Source: Bifidobacterium sp. WK041_4_12
Lineage (GTDB): Bacteria > Actinomycetota > Actinomycetes > Actinomycetales > Bifidobacteriaceae
Direction: 5' to 3'
Length of the DNA: 64,000 bases
Assembly: GCF_041080795.1 (NCBI RefSeq)
Contig: NZ_CP129674.1
Coordinates: 2,170,001-2,234,000 of the forward strand
Shown in pieces: positions 16,952 to 25,334 of the stretch (the first letter of the stretch is position 1; every line of letters begins with the position of its first letter). The notes beneath the pieces are model-generated. The model was not told the DNA's origin. It was given only the letters and a program-made list of their open reading frames with translations, and did not search any database. Both the position numbers and the translations under genes were made by a program.

Positions 16952-17677
16952 ATGAGGCGACGTACCATCACGGCGCTGCTGCTGCTCGCCCCGCTCGCCC
17001 TGACCTCCGGGTGCGGCTGGGGAGGGCAGACGGCGGCATCTTCCACCGGATCGTCATCCACCGTGTCACCGTCCTCGACGTCGACGGGTGCCACGAGCGT
17101 GCAGCCCAGCGTCTGCGGTCTGCCGGGTTCCGGGGACTCCACCACCCTCACTACGACACCGCATGTGGATGAATGGCGTTACGAGAACCAGACCCTGTGG
17201 CCGTACCCGTATGCGAAGAGCTACGGTCCCGGCGTCGTCAAGGACGATGGCATGCGCAGCTGCTTCTCCCATGACCCGCAGGGCGCGTTGTTCGCGGCGG
17301 CCAACATCGCGGCCATGACCACGGACCAGAACCTCATGAGCGACCCGGAGCATGCGATCAGCCTGTTCGGGAAAGGCTCGCAGTATGACCGTATGGCCGC
17401 GAAGATCCGCCAGCTCGGATCCTTCCCGGTCGGCAGCGCCTCAGATTCGCGTGGCACGCCGGCAGGCTTCCGGATTCTGGACTTCACGGACAGCGAGGCG
17501 ACCGTGGACCTGGGATTCGTGGGCACGTCGGCCGGCCAGTCCGTGGATCTGAGCATCGTCTACCATCTCGTCTGGTCCGACGGGGACTGGAAGCTGCGCT
17601 GTGAGAAGGACATCCCCATCACGTCGGCCGTGATCCCCTCGTTCACCGGCTACACGGAGTGGAAGGTGAGCGGCTGA
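16952..17677 (+). CDS. transfer-operon lipoprotein 2 (DUF8175-like)
   Basis: A 241-residue lipoprotein with lipobox LTSGC near residue 21 and a Ser/Thr linker to about 50. The globular domain begins VCGLPGSGD and contains KDDGMRSCFSHDPQGALFAA, AANIAAMTTDQ and FTDSEATVDLGFVG. The pattern 'CGLPG ... G.RsCFahsp.GALFAAaNi' is one I associate with a domain of unknown function in actinobacterial conjugative elements. Two Cys in the globular part may form a disulfide outside the cell. TGATG coupling to the VirB6-like gene. Confidence 0.6.
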   Translation: MRRRTITALLLLAPLALTSGCGWGGQTAASSTGSSSTVSPSSTSTGATSVQPSVCGLPGSGDSTTLTTTPHVDEWRYENQTLWPYPYAKSYGPGVVKDDGMRSCFSHDPQGALFAAANIAAMTTDQNLMSDPEHAISLFGKGSQYDRMAAKIRQLGSFPVGSASDSRGTPAGFRILDFTDSEATVDLGFVGTSAGQSVDLSIVYHLVWSDGDWKLRCEKDIPITSAVIPSFTGYTEWKVSG

Positions 17678-19296
17678 TGGATTGGCTCGACCGGATCGGC
17701 GAGGTCGCCTCCACCATCAACCCGTTGAACATCGCCGGCACGGCGATCGGGAAACTCGTCAGCGGCATCTTCAGCATCATCGCCGGCCTGGTCAGCGACG
17801 CGGTCGGCGGCGCGGTCAGCTCGTTCGCCACGCTGTGGATGAAGGTGCCCACGCCGACCATATCCGGCGGCGATACGAAGGCCGTGAACCCCAGCGACAC
17901 CGCCGGCATCATGCAGGCGTTGGGATACGTGAAGTGGATCAGCCTGGTCATGGCGGTGTTCGCCATCATCCTGCTCGCCGCCCGCTGGGCCATGAAGGCG
18001 AGGAGGGGCGATGGTGAGAACGCGTTCGGACGGCTCGGCGTGATCCTCGCCGCCGTCATCGGCATCTGCACGGCGACCGCCCTGGTCACTATGGTGTTGC
18101 AGACCGGGCCGAGCAGGGTCGGCGGCGTGGTCGGCAAGTTGCAGGCGCACCTGTGGTTCTACATGCTGGTGGCGGCCGCCATCAGCGTCATGGTCGGCAT
18201 GGTCCGGCTCATGATGGCCAGGGACACGCAGCCGGCCGATGACACGTTGAAATCGCTGGTGCGGCTCATCGTGGTGGCCGGTGCCGGCACCACCCTGGTG
18301 CAACTGGCCCTGAACGCCGGCGACGCGTTCTCCACATGGCTGCTCAACGAGGCAACCGACCACGACTTCAACGCGGCGATCACCAAGGATCTGCAGATCA
18401 GCGGCCTGATGCCCGGAGGGGCGCTGCTCATCATCATCCTGGGCCTGCTGTCCCTGATCGCCTGCCTGGTGCAGATCGCGCTGATGATCCTGCGCTCGGG
18501 GTTGCTGGTCGTGCTGGTCGGGATCCTGCCGCTCGCTTCGGCCAACACCAACACGGAATGGGGCATGAACTGGTATCACAAGAGCCTGGGATGGCTCGTG
18601 GCGTTCGTCCTGTACAAGCCGGTAGCGTCGATCATCTACGCGACCTGCTTCTGGATGATCAGCGGCGGCGCATTCGGCGACCAGTCGGGCACCATCGCCG
18701 GGCCGATGGTGGGGTTCGTGTTCATGGTCTGCTCGATAGTGGCCCTTCCCGCATTGATGAAGTTCGCCGTGCCCGCCGTCAGTGCGATGGGTTCCGGTTC
18801 GGGGGGCGGCGGTGCAGCCGCGGCAGCCCCGACCGGGGCGATGATGCTCGCCCGCGGCTCCGCGTCCTCCGGATCCTCCTCCTCGTCGCCAGCCCCGGCA
18901 TCCGGCGCGACGTCCGCGCCTTCGGGTGCGTCGACGGCCGGCGGATCCTCCTCCGGTGCGGCCACTGGCGGTGCCGCTTCCACTGGTGCAGGCGCCGCTT
19001 CCGGTGCGGCCGCTGGCGCCGGCGCTGCGGCGGGCCCCGTCGGCGCGGGCGTCTCCGCTGCTGCGGGTGCCGTCAAGAAGGCCAAGGGTGCCATCGAATC
19101 TGAGGCCGGCAACGACACGGGATCGTCCTCCCCGTCCGGTGCCGCTCCCGCACCTTCCGGCGGGACTTCCCAGGCCCCGGCGGGCGCGGCCACACCATCG
19201 GGCAGCGCGGCCCAGCCGGCCGCCCCGGCGGCCGCACCCCAGGCGTCCGGTGCCGCCAGCGTGCCCGACAGGACCACGGGAGGCAGCCAGGCATGA
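17677..19296 (+). CDS. VirB6/TrbL-like polytopic membrane protein
   Basis: A 539-residue channel component. It has an amphipathic N-terminus with a GIFSIIAGLVSDAVGGAVSS segment and about six to eight transmembrane helices between residues 80 and 370, including the conserved-looking SLGWLVAFVLYKPVASIIYA region typical of actinobacterial TrbL/VirB6 proteins. A 170-residue Ala/Ser/Gly/Pro tail of low complexity ends the protein. The helix pair near residues 85-135 (YVKWISLVMAVFAIILLAAR ... ARRGDGENAFGRLGVILAAV) closely resembles the separate VirB2-like protein. The start overlaps the lipoprotein stop (TGATG), and its stop overlaps the SCO6880-like start by 4 bp. Confidence 0.8.
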   Translation: MDWLDRIGEVASTINPLNIAGTAIGKLVSGIFSIIAGLVSDAVGGAVSSFATLWMKVPTPTISGGDTKAVNPSDTAGIMQALGYVKWISLVMAVFAIILLAARWAMKARRGDGENAFGRLGVILAAVIGICTATALVTMVLQTGPSRVGGVVGKLQAHLWFYMLVAAAISVMVGMVRLMMARDTQPADDTLKSLVRLIVVAGAGTTLVQLALNAGDAFSTWLLNEATDHDFNAAITKDLQISGLMPGGALLIIILGLLSLIACLVQIALMILRSGLLVVLVGILPLASANTNTEWGMNWYHKSLGWLVAFVLYKPVASIIYATCFWMISGGAFGDQSGTIAGPMVGFVFMVCSIVALPALMKFAVPAVSAMGSGSGGGGAAAAAPTGAMMLARGSASSGSSSSSPAPASGATSAPSGASTAGGSSSGAATGGAASTGAGAASGAAAGAGAAAGPVGAGVSAAAGAVKKAKGAIESEAGNDTGSSSPSGAAPAPSGGTSQAPAGAATPSGSAAQPAAPAAAPQASGAASVPDRTTGGSQA

Positions 19297-20810
19297 GCGC
19301 ACACGACAATCCCATCCACAAGCCACGCACCTACGGCAACTGGATCGAACCCAGGACGCCGGGCATCATCCCCGGACTCGGCCTGCTCGGCAGCGCCCTG
19401 GTGTTCGCCGGCATCTTCCTCGCCCTGCCGTTCATGATGCTCAACCTGTATGTGCCGGCGATCACGATATTCCTGCTGACCTGCGCGTTCGCGTATCTGA
19501 TCAGCAGGAAGGACGTGCACGGCAAGAGCATCGCCACGAAGATCATCGTCAAATGCGGCTGGTGGATGGCCACATGGAAAAGAGAGCACATGTTCAGAGG
19601 TGGAATACTCGGATACGGACCCGAGGGGTCCATGATCCTTCCCGGCCTGCTGGCCAGGACCCAACTGCTGCACGCCACGTCGGCCAACGGCGATTTCGGC
19701 GTGATCTACTGCCCCAGGCAGCACACCTACACGCTGGTGATCCGCACCTCGCCCAACGGCGAGGATCTCGTCGATCCCGGGCAGATGGACCGGTGGGTGG
19801 CCGAATGGGCGCAGAGCAAGGCCGACATGGCCGACGAACAGGGCCTGTTGCAGTACACGGTCACCGTCGAGACCTCCCCGGCGAACCCCCTGCAACTACG
19901 CCAGGAGGTCACAGGCCATGCTGACGTGAACGAACCCGATTTCGCGGCGTCGGTCATGACCAGCATCGTGGACACCTACCCGCAGGGATCCAGCCAGGCG
20001 AACGCCTACGTGGCGTACACCTACTCAGACCGCAGGGCCGGCGGACGCCGGCGCGGCAAGGACGTCATGCTCACGGAGCTCTCCTCGCGACTGCCCTACC
20101 TGATCCACAAGCTCCAGGCGACCGGAGCGGGGGCGTGCACGCCGATGAGCCCGGCGGAACTGTGCCGCTACGTGCGTATCGCCTACGATCCCGAGCAGGC
20201 CCAGCAGTTCGATTTGGCCGACATGCAGGGCATCGACGTGGATCTCGCCTGGAGGAACTGTGGGCCGATGGCCACCCAGGCGTCCTGGGACTCCTACCGG
20301 CACGACAGCGGCATCTCCGAGACCTGGGAAATGACCATGACCCCCAAGGGCGTGGTCCAGGCCACCATCCTCAAACGCCTCTTGGCAGCACAGCAGGACC
20401 TCATGCGCAAACGCGTCACCTGGATATTCCGACCCATCCCGGCGGAGAGGAAGCCGGACATCGTGGACCGTGACGTCAACCAGGCCGACTACGCGATCAA
20501 CAGCGCCAAGAAGGCGAAGGCGCGCGACCGGCGTCGCGCCAGGGCCGTCAACCAGACCGCCGAGGAGGAATCCAGCGGAGCCGGCCTGGAGAACTTCTCA
20601 TGCCTGGTCACCGTCACCCTGAACGGTCACGCCCAGGGCGAGGACCGCGCCGACGTGGCCTCGGCGATAGAGAACCTGGGGGCCACGGCCAGGCTGCGAC
20701 TGCGACCGGTGTACGGCTCACAGGACTCCGCGTTCGCCGCCGCCCTGCCCCTGGGCCTGTCGCTCAGGCAGTACCAGGCGGTACCGGCCAAATATTCGGA
20801 CATGCTCTAA
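19293..20810 (+). CDS. SCO6880-family transfer protein (VirB3 / VirB4 N-terminal-like)
   Basis: A 505-residue protein. The N-terminus RTYGNWIEPRTPGIIPGLGL, followed by two transmembrane helices (about 25-70), is diagnostic of the SCO6880 family in actinobacterial secretion and conjugation clusters. The remaining cytoplasmic part corresponds to the non-ATPase N-terminal half of VirB4 (LLHATSANGDFGVIYCPRQH; AAQQDLMRKRVTWIFRPIPA). It has no P-loop; the ATPase is the next gene. A separately encoded N-terminal half plus ATPase half is normal for this lineage. RBS AAGGAGGG links to the ATPase gene 10 bp downstream. Confidence 0.85.
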   Translation: MSAHDNPIHKPRTYGNWIEPRTPGIIPGLGLLGSALVFAGIFLALPFMMLNLYVPAITIFLLTCAFAYLISRKDVHGKSIATKIIVKCGWWMATWKREHMFRGGILGYGPEGSMILPGLLARTQLLHATSANGDFGVIYCPRQHTYTLVIRTSPNGEDLVDPGQMDRWVAEWAQSKADMADEQGLLQYTVTVETSPANPLQLRQEVTGHADVNEPDFAASVMTSIVDTYPQGSSQANAYVAYTYSDRRAGGRRRGKDVMLTELSSRLPYLIHKLQATGAGACTPMSPAELCRYVRIAYDPEQAQQFDLADMQGIDVDLAWRNCGPMATQASWDSYRHDSGISETWEMTMTPKGVVQATILKRLLAAQQDLMRKRVTWIFRPIPAERKPDIVDRDVNQADYAINSAKKAKARDRRRARAVNQTAEEESSGAGLENFSCLVTVTLNGHAQGEDRADVASAIENLGATARLRLRPVYGSQDSAFAAALPLGLSLRQYQAVPAKYSDML

Positions 20811-20820
20811 GGAGGGCATC

Positions 20821-22305
20821 ATGGCAGACATGCACGCACCCGCACGGTTCAAGGGATTCAAAGGACCGGCCGGCGGATGGAGCACGGTGGTGCAGGCCCC
20901 CAACGAGTGGAGGGCCAGCACCGCGCAGTCATGCGGCCTGTGGCCCTTCTCCGTCGGGGCGGGCACGCCCATGATCGGCGTGCCCATGGGACAGCAGCTG
21001 TTCACCGGCTCGACGCTGTGCTGCGACCCGATCAACTGGTTCATGCGCGCCCATCTGATCTCCAACCCCTCGGCGTTCGTCCTGGGCAAGCCGGGCCTGG
21101 GCAAATCTACCGTGATCCGCCGCTGGGCCGTGGGCTACGCCCACCAGGGCGTCATCACCATGTTCCTGGGCGACGTCAAGGGCGAGCACGTGCCCATCAT
21201 CAAGGCGCTCGGCGGCCAGGTCATCACCCTGGGACCCGGCATCGGCTCCATCAACGTGCTCGACCCCGGCGGGGCGCTGCACGCGCTGGACAGTCTGACC
21301 GGCACGCTGCGCGAGGAGCTGCACAACGCGATCCACACGCGACGGCGCAACATGCTGCGTGCCCTGATCACCATCAGCCGTGGCACCAACCCCACCCAGC
21401 GCGAGGGCACCATCATGGACCGTGCGCTGCGCGTGCTGGACGACCGGTTCGCCACCCGGTCGCCGCTCATGAGCGACCTGCTCGACATCATCCGCGAGGC
21501 ACCGCAGGAGGTGCGAGCCGTGGCGTTGGACCGTGGCGACGACGCCAGATACCGGGACATCACCGAGAACCTGGAATCCTCGCTCATCGACCTGTCCGGC
21601 AGCGGCGACATGGGTGACATGTTCTCCAACCACACCAGCGTGCAGATCGACCCGACACGACCCGTGGTGTTCGACATCCACGCCATCAACGAGGTGGACC
21701 AGAGCCTGCGCGCGGCCGCGCTCATGGCCTGCTGGGACGCCGGGTTCGCGGCCGTGGACGCGAACCACTACCTGGCCAGGCAGGGCGTGGCCCCGCTGCG
21801 CCACTATTTCCTGGTGCTCGACGAGCTGTGGAGCGCGCTGCGCTCCGGGTCGGGCATGGTGGACCGCGTGGACCAGGTCACCAGGCTCAACCGCACGTTC
21901 GGCGTCGGCCAGGCCCTGATCACCCACACCATGAGCGACCTCGAATCCCTGGCCGAGCCACAGGACCGGATGAAGGCCAAGGGCTTCGTGGAACGCTCCG
22001 GCATGGTGCTGTGCGGCGGCCTTCCCGAAGGTGAGCTGCCCTTGCTGAACCAGGCGATCAGCGTGTCCCGCGTGGAGATGGACCTTCTGAAATCATGGAG
22101 CGACCCGGGCGCATGGGACGAACGCTCAGGCGTCGAGTCCGATCCTCCCGGGCGTGGCAAGTTCCTCGTCAAGGTCGGCGGCCGTCCCGGCATCCCCTTC
22201 CACCTGAAGCTCACCGGCCAGGAACTCGACCCGAACGACACCAACCTGCTGTGGCACGCGCCACGGCGAACGAACGGCCGGGAGGCGGAACATGGCATCG
22301 AATAA
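20821..22305 (+). CDS. VirB4-like transfer ATPase
   Basis: A 494-residue cytoplasmic ATPase that energises the transfer channel. Walker A is GKPGLGKST (residues 89-97) and Walker B is YFLVLDELW (about 326-334). A third motif, GVGQALITHTMSDLESLAEP, resembles the Gln/Thr sensor region of VirB4/TraC. It starts at ATG 20821 with AGGAGGG upstream and overlaps the coupling-protein gene by 14 bp. It lacks the VirB4 N-terminal domain, which is supplied by the preceding SCO6880-like protein. Confidence 0.9.
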   Translation: MADMHAPARFKGFKGPAGGWSTVVQAPNEWRASTAQSCGLWPFSVGAGTPMIGVPMGQQLFTGSTLCCDPINWFMRAHLISNPSAFVLGKPGLGKSTVIRRWAVGYAHQGVITMFLGDVKGEHVPIIKALGGQVITLGPGIGSINVLDPGGALHALDSLTGTLREELHNAIHTRRRNMLRALITISRGTNPTQREGTIMDRALRVLDDRFATRSPLMSDLLDIIREAPQEVRAVALDRGDDARYRDITENLESSLIDLSGSGDMGDMFSNHTSVQIDPTRPVVFDIHAINEVDQSLRAAALMACWDAGFAAVDANHYLARQGVAPLRHYFLVLDELWSALRSGSGMVDRVDQVTRLNRTFGVGQALITHTMSDLESLAEPQDRMKAKGFVERSGMVLCGGLPEGELPLLNQAISVSRVEMDLLKSWSDPGAWDERSGVESDPPGRGKFLVKVGGRPGIPFHLKLTGQELDPNDTNLLWHAPRRTNGREAEHGIE

Positions 22306-24007
22306 CCGCAGATCGCAGCCACAGGCGTACAGCGACACCACCATCCTCATAGTGGGCGGCCTCGCCGTCGCGGCGGCCGCCGCCTGGACCATCTGGGTGG
22401 CATGGCATCTGGGCATGCTGATACAAGACCGCCACATGCCGCACGTGGGCATGGGCACGCTCCTGTCGGGCCTGTTCCACGGGACCATCGCCTGGCCGGG
22501 CGTCGCCGGATGGATCATGGTCGCCGTGCAGATCGCGGTGTACACCGCCCTGATCGCCCTGTTCCTGATGATCCGGGCAGCACACACAGGCGGCCGTACC
22601 CGCATCGACGACAAGGCCAGGTATCTCGGCCGTGGCAGGGACATCGCCAGCCTCACCGGGAAACAGGTCGCCCTGGCCGCCAAGCGCCTCGGCGTGACCG
22701 GCGATACGGTGGGCCTGACGCTCGGCCGGCACATCCCCTCCGGCAAGACCCTGTACATGACCTGGGAGGACACGCTGCTCACGGTCGCCGGCCCCAGGAC
22801 CGGCAAGACCACCTGCCTGGTGATCCCCTCCATACTCGACGCCCCCGGCGCGGTGGTCGCCACGTCGAACAAACCCGACGTGATCCAGGCGATCCGCGCG
22901 CCACGATCCGTGAAGGGCACGGTATGGGCGTTCGACCCGCAGCATATCAGCGACGAGGCGCGCACCTGGTGGTGGAATCCCCTCAGCTACGTCACCGACG
23001 ACACGAAGGCCTTGCAGATGGCCGGATACTTCGCGGCCGCCACCACCGACCCCAACGCGAAAAGGGACGCGTTCTTCGACACGGCGGCCGAAAGCCTGCT
23101 CTCCTACCTGCTGCTCGCCTGCGCGCTCTCCGACCAGCCGATCACCCAGGTATGGCATTGGCTGACCAACACCAACGACACCAGTCCCGTCGACATCCTG
23201 CGCCAGGGCGGCTACCCGCTGCTCGCCGACAGCCTGGAAGCGGTCATCGAATACCCCGACAAGCAGAAACAAGGCGTCTACGGTTCCGCGCAGAACCTCT
23301 GCCGCGTGCTCACCAGCCCCACGATCACCGCCTGGGTGACCGACACCGGCGAGGGACTGCCCTGCCTGGACGTGCAGGACTTCGTCGGATCGAACGACAC
23401 CCTGTGCCTCATGAGCCGCGAGGGCGTGGGCACGGCCGGCGCGCTCACCCTCGCGATCACGGCCGCCGTCACCGAGGCCGGCGAGGAACGCGCACGGCGC
23501 GAGGGCGGCCGGCTGCACGTCCCCCTGGTCATGGTCCTCGACGAGGCGGCCAACATCTGCCGGTGGCGCGAACTGCCCGACCTGTACTCGCACTACGGCA
23601 GCCGTGGCATCATCATCCTCACCTTCCTGCAATCCTGGTCCCAGGGCGAGCAGGCATGGGGGGACAAGGGCATGGAGAAGATGTACAGCGCGGCCAACAT
23701 GGCCGTCTACATCGGCGGCGTCAAGGAGGAACCGTTCCTCAGATCCATGAGCGGCCTGCTCGGCGAATACGAGTACGTGTCCCGCCAGGTCGGCTACAGC
23801 CGTGGCGAGGGCAGCTCGACCATGAGCATCACCCGCGACCACATCCTCGACATCGACGACCTCGCCGCCCTGCCCAGGGGCCGCGCACTGCTCATGTCGT
23901 CGGGCAACCGTCCCGTCCTCATGAGGACCATACCCTGGATGGACAGGCCCGACGCCAAGGAAGTCATCGAACAGCAGGAGAAGGAGCGCCAGCATGGGCT
24001 TAGGTGA
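22292..24007 (+). CDS. VirD4/TraG-family type IV coupling protein
   Basis: A 571-residue membrane ATPase that links the relaxase-DNA complex to the channel. It has two N-terminal transmembrane helices (about 18-42 and 75-98) and a soluble domain. Walker A is GPRTGKTT (167-174), followed by LVIPSILDAPGAVVATSNKP. Walker B is LVMVLDEAANICRW, then YGSRGIIILTFLQSWSQGEQ, typical of TraG/VirD4. A Glu/Gln-rich C-terminal end may contact partners. It overlaps both neighbours (14 bp each), indicating tight translational coupling. Together with the VirB4-like gene this is the strongest evidence that the element is conjugative. Confidence 0.93.
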   Translation: MASNNRRSQPQAYSDTTILIVGGLAVAAAAAWTIWVAWHLGMLIQDRHMPHVGMGTLLSGLFHGTIAWPGVAGWIMVAVQIAVYTALIALFLMIRAAHTGGRTRIDDKARYLGRGRDIASLTGKQVALAAKRLGVTGDTVGLTLGRHIPSGKTLYMTWEDTLLTVAGPRTGKTTCLVIPSILDAPGAVVATSNKPDVIQAIRAPRSVKGTVWAFDPQHISDEARTWWWNPLSYVTDDTKALQMAGYFAAATTDPNAKRDAFFDTAAESLLSYLLLACALSDQPITQVWHWLTNTNDTSPVDILRQGGYPLLADSLEAVIEYPDKQKQGVYGSAQNLCRVLTSPTITAWVTDTGEGLPCLDVQDFVGSNDTLCLMSREGVGTAGALTLAITAAVTEAGEERARREGGRLHVPLVMVLDEAANICRWRELPDLYSHYGSRGIIILTFLQSWSQGEQAWGDKGMEKMYSAANMAVYIGGVKEEPFLRSMSGLLGEYEYVSRQVGYSRGEGSSTMSITRDHILDIDDLAALPRGRALLMSSGNRPVLMRTIPWMDRPDAKEVIEQQEKERQHGLR

Positions 24008-24500
24008 GGAGACGGCCAACCTGCTCGACGCGGCGTTCGAAGGGCCAGAACCCCAGGAGGAGACGCCCGAAGCGCCAGAGGCGCGGCTCGTGTACGCCAA
24101 CGTGTACGAGTTCGTCTCCCAATGGCTCCGGTTCATGTACCGGCGCAACGTGAACGGCAAATCCGCGTACTGGAACGCCACCTGGTGGAACAGCCAGGAA
24201 GCCGAATCACGGCTCACGGAACTCTGGCGCACCTGGGAATACTACCGGCAGGACCCCATCGGCATGGCCTTCTGGTGGCGGGACTTCTGCGACCCGACCA
24301 TGAGCATCCTCCTCAGCGAGGACGGCCCCTTCAAAGCGACCTGGGACGAGGACCGCGACCGCAGCAACGGGAAGGAACCCCTGGCCTGCGCGCCAGCACC
24401 CGAAGGCATGTTCAGGGACGAACGTGCCGACGGGAGGATGCCACCAACCAAACTCACTGGGACAGACCCTGTTGAAGCACGTTCCCGCCCCCTTTCCTGA
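23994..24500 (+). CDS. DUF4913-family protein
   Basis: A 168-residue protein. Residues about 30-120 (YANVYEFVSQWLRFMYRRNV, WNATWWNSQEAESRLTELWR, DPIGMAFWWRDFCDPTMSIL, EDGPFKATW) fit DUF4913. This domain recurs beside VirD4 genes in actinobacterial integrative elements and is suspected to help recruit substrate to the coupling protein. The C-terminal 45 residues are low-complexity. Last gene of the plus-strand transfer operon; its end overlaps the minus-strand gene 24454-25308 by 47 bp tail to tail. Confidence 0.75.
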   Translation: MGLGEETANLLDAAFEGPEPQEETPEAPEARLVYANVYEFVSQWLRFMYRRNVNGKSAYWNATWWNSQEAESRLTELWRTWEYYRQDPIGMAFWWRDFCDPTMSILLSEDGPFKATWDEDRDRSNGKEPLACAPAPEGMFRDERADGRMPPTKLTGTDPVEARSRPLS

Positions 24501-25308
24501 CACCCCGGGCTTTGGACGCCGTCTTGCCTCCCTTCCTCGCGGCGGCGTTCCTGCCGGCCACCGGCGCCTGGCTGGCGGACTGGCCGTGCGACACCTCGAC
24601 CAGCATCCGCCCCTGTATCTCATCCTCGCCAACACCCTCGGCGCGCATCCGGTCGGCCTCACCCTGGATCCGGTCGGCACTGTCGAAGGCCATGCCTGCA
24701 TCGTCCTGGGCCTGCCCGCGCTCGTTCTCGTCACGTTCGCGCAGCACCGCGTCGCCAGGCTTGTCGGATTGTGCGGTGTCAAGCGTCGATTCCAGCTCGT
24801 CCACGCGTGCCATGCTCTGCCCGGCCTCGTCACGCCGCTGCTCCGCCTGACCGTCACGGAGGGCCGCCGTCACGTTGAGTGAGTCGTTTTTGCTGATCGC
24901 GTCGATGATCGACGCCCTGTCGGGATGATCCGCGATCCTCACCCCGTAGCGTTCGAGCACATCCTGCTCGATCCTCTGGCGTGCCGCCTCCATCCGTTCG
25001 TCCCGGCCCTTCCAGGTGTCAGTGATCTGCACCAGGTCCGCGATCCGTTCCGGTGATGCCTGGTCGATCCAGCCTTCGGGCGTCGCGGCCTCGACCTCGC
25101 TTAGGCTTGAAGCGCGCAGCGCCTCGATCCTCTGGGTGATCTCCCGGCTGTCCCTGCCGTCACTGTCTGCGGCCTGCTCGTCATGTTGACTCCGCATGGC
25201 ACTCATGGCCTCCAGTGCGATGCCAGCCAGCGTCGCCGTACTGCGAACCGGTGCCGTGGACCCCTGGACGATCTCCGCGTCCGAGGTGCCGTTCTCCATC
25301 ATGTCCAT
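24454..25308 (-). CDS. uncharacterised helical protein downstream of relaxase
   Basis: A 284-residue, highly charged, helical protein with no recognised family. Heptad-like stretches (EITQRIEALRASSLSEVEAA; MARVDELESTLDTAQSDKPG; RERDENERGQAQDDAGMAFD) predict coiled coil. The C-terminus is basic (RKGGKTASKARGVRKGGG), so it might bind DNA. It lies 26 bp downstream of the relaxase gene on the same strand, giving the order mobC-relaxase-this gene, and is probably an accessory protein of the relaxosome. That role is positional inference only. Confidence 0.6.
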   Translation of the reverse strand: MDMMENGTSDAEIVQGSTAPVRSTATLAGIALEAMSAMRSQHDEQAADSDGRDSREITQRIEALRASSLSEVEAATPEGWIDQASPERIADLVQITDTWKGRDERMEAARQRIEQDVLERYGVRIADHPDRASIIDAISKNDSLNVTAALRDGQAEQRRDEAGQSMARVDELESTLDTAQSDKPGDAVLRERDENERGQAQDDAGMAFDSADRIQGEADRMRAEGVGEDEIQGRMLVEVSHGQSASQAPVAGRNAAARKGGKTASKARGVRKGGGNVLQQGLSQ

Positions 25309-25334
25309 GATCGTGTCCTTTCCTATGCTGTGTC

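Noticed and set aside
17650..19326. 558-codon antisense frame opposite the VirB6-like gene
   Set aside because: Low-complexity Arg/Gly/His composition; it mirrors the Ala/Ser/Gly-rich tail on the other strand. No ribosome site or domain.
22211..24232. 673-codon antisense frame opposite the VirD4-like gene
   Set aside because: No recognisable motif, while the plus strand has a clear coupling protein with Walker motifs.
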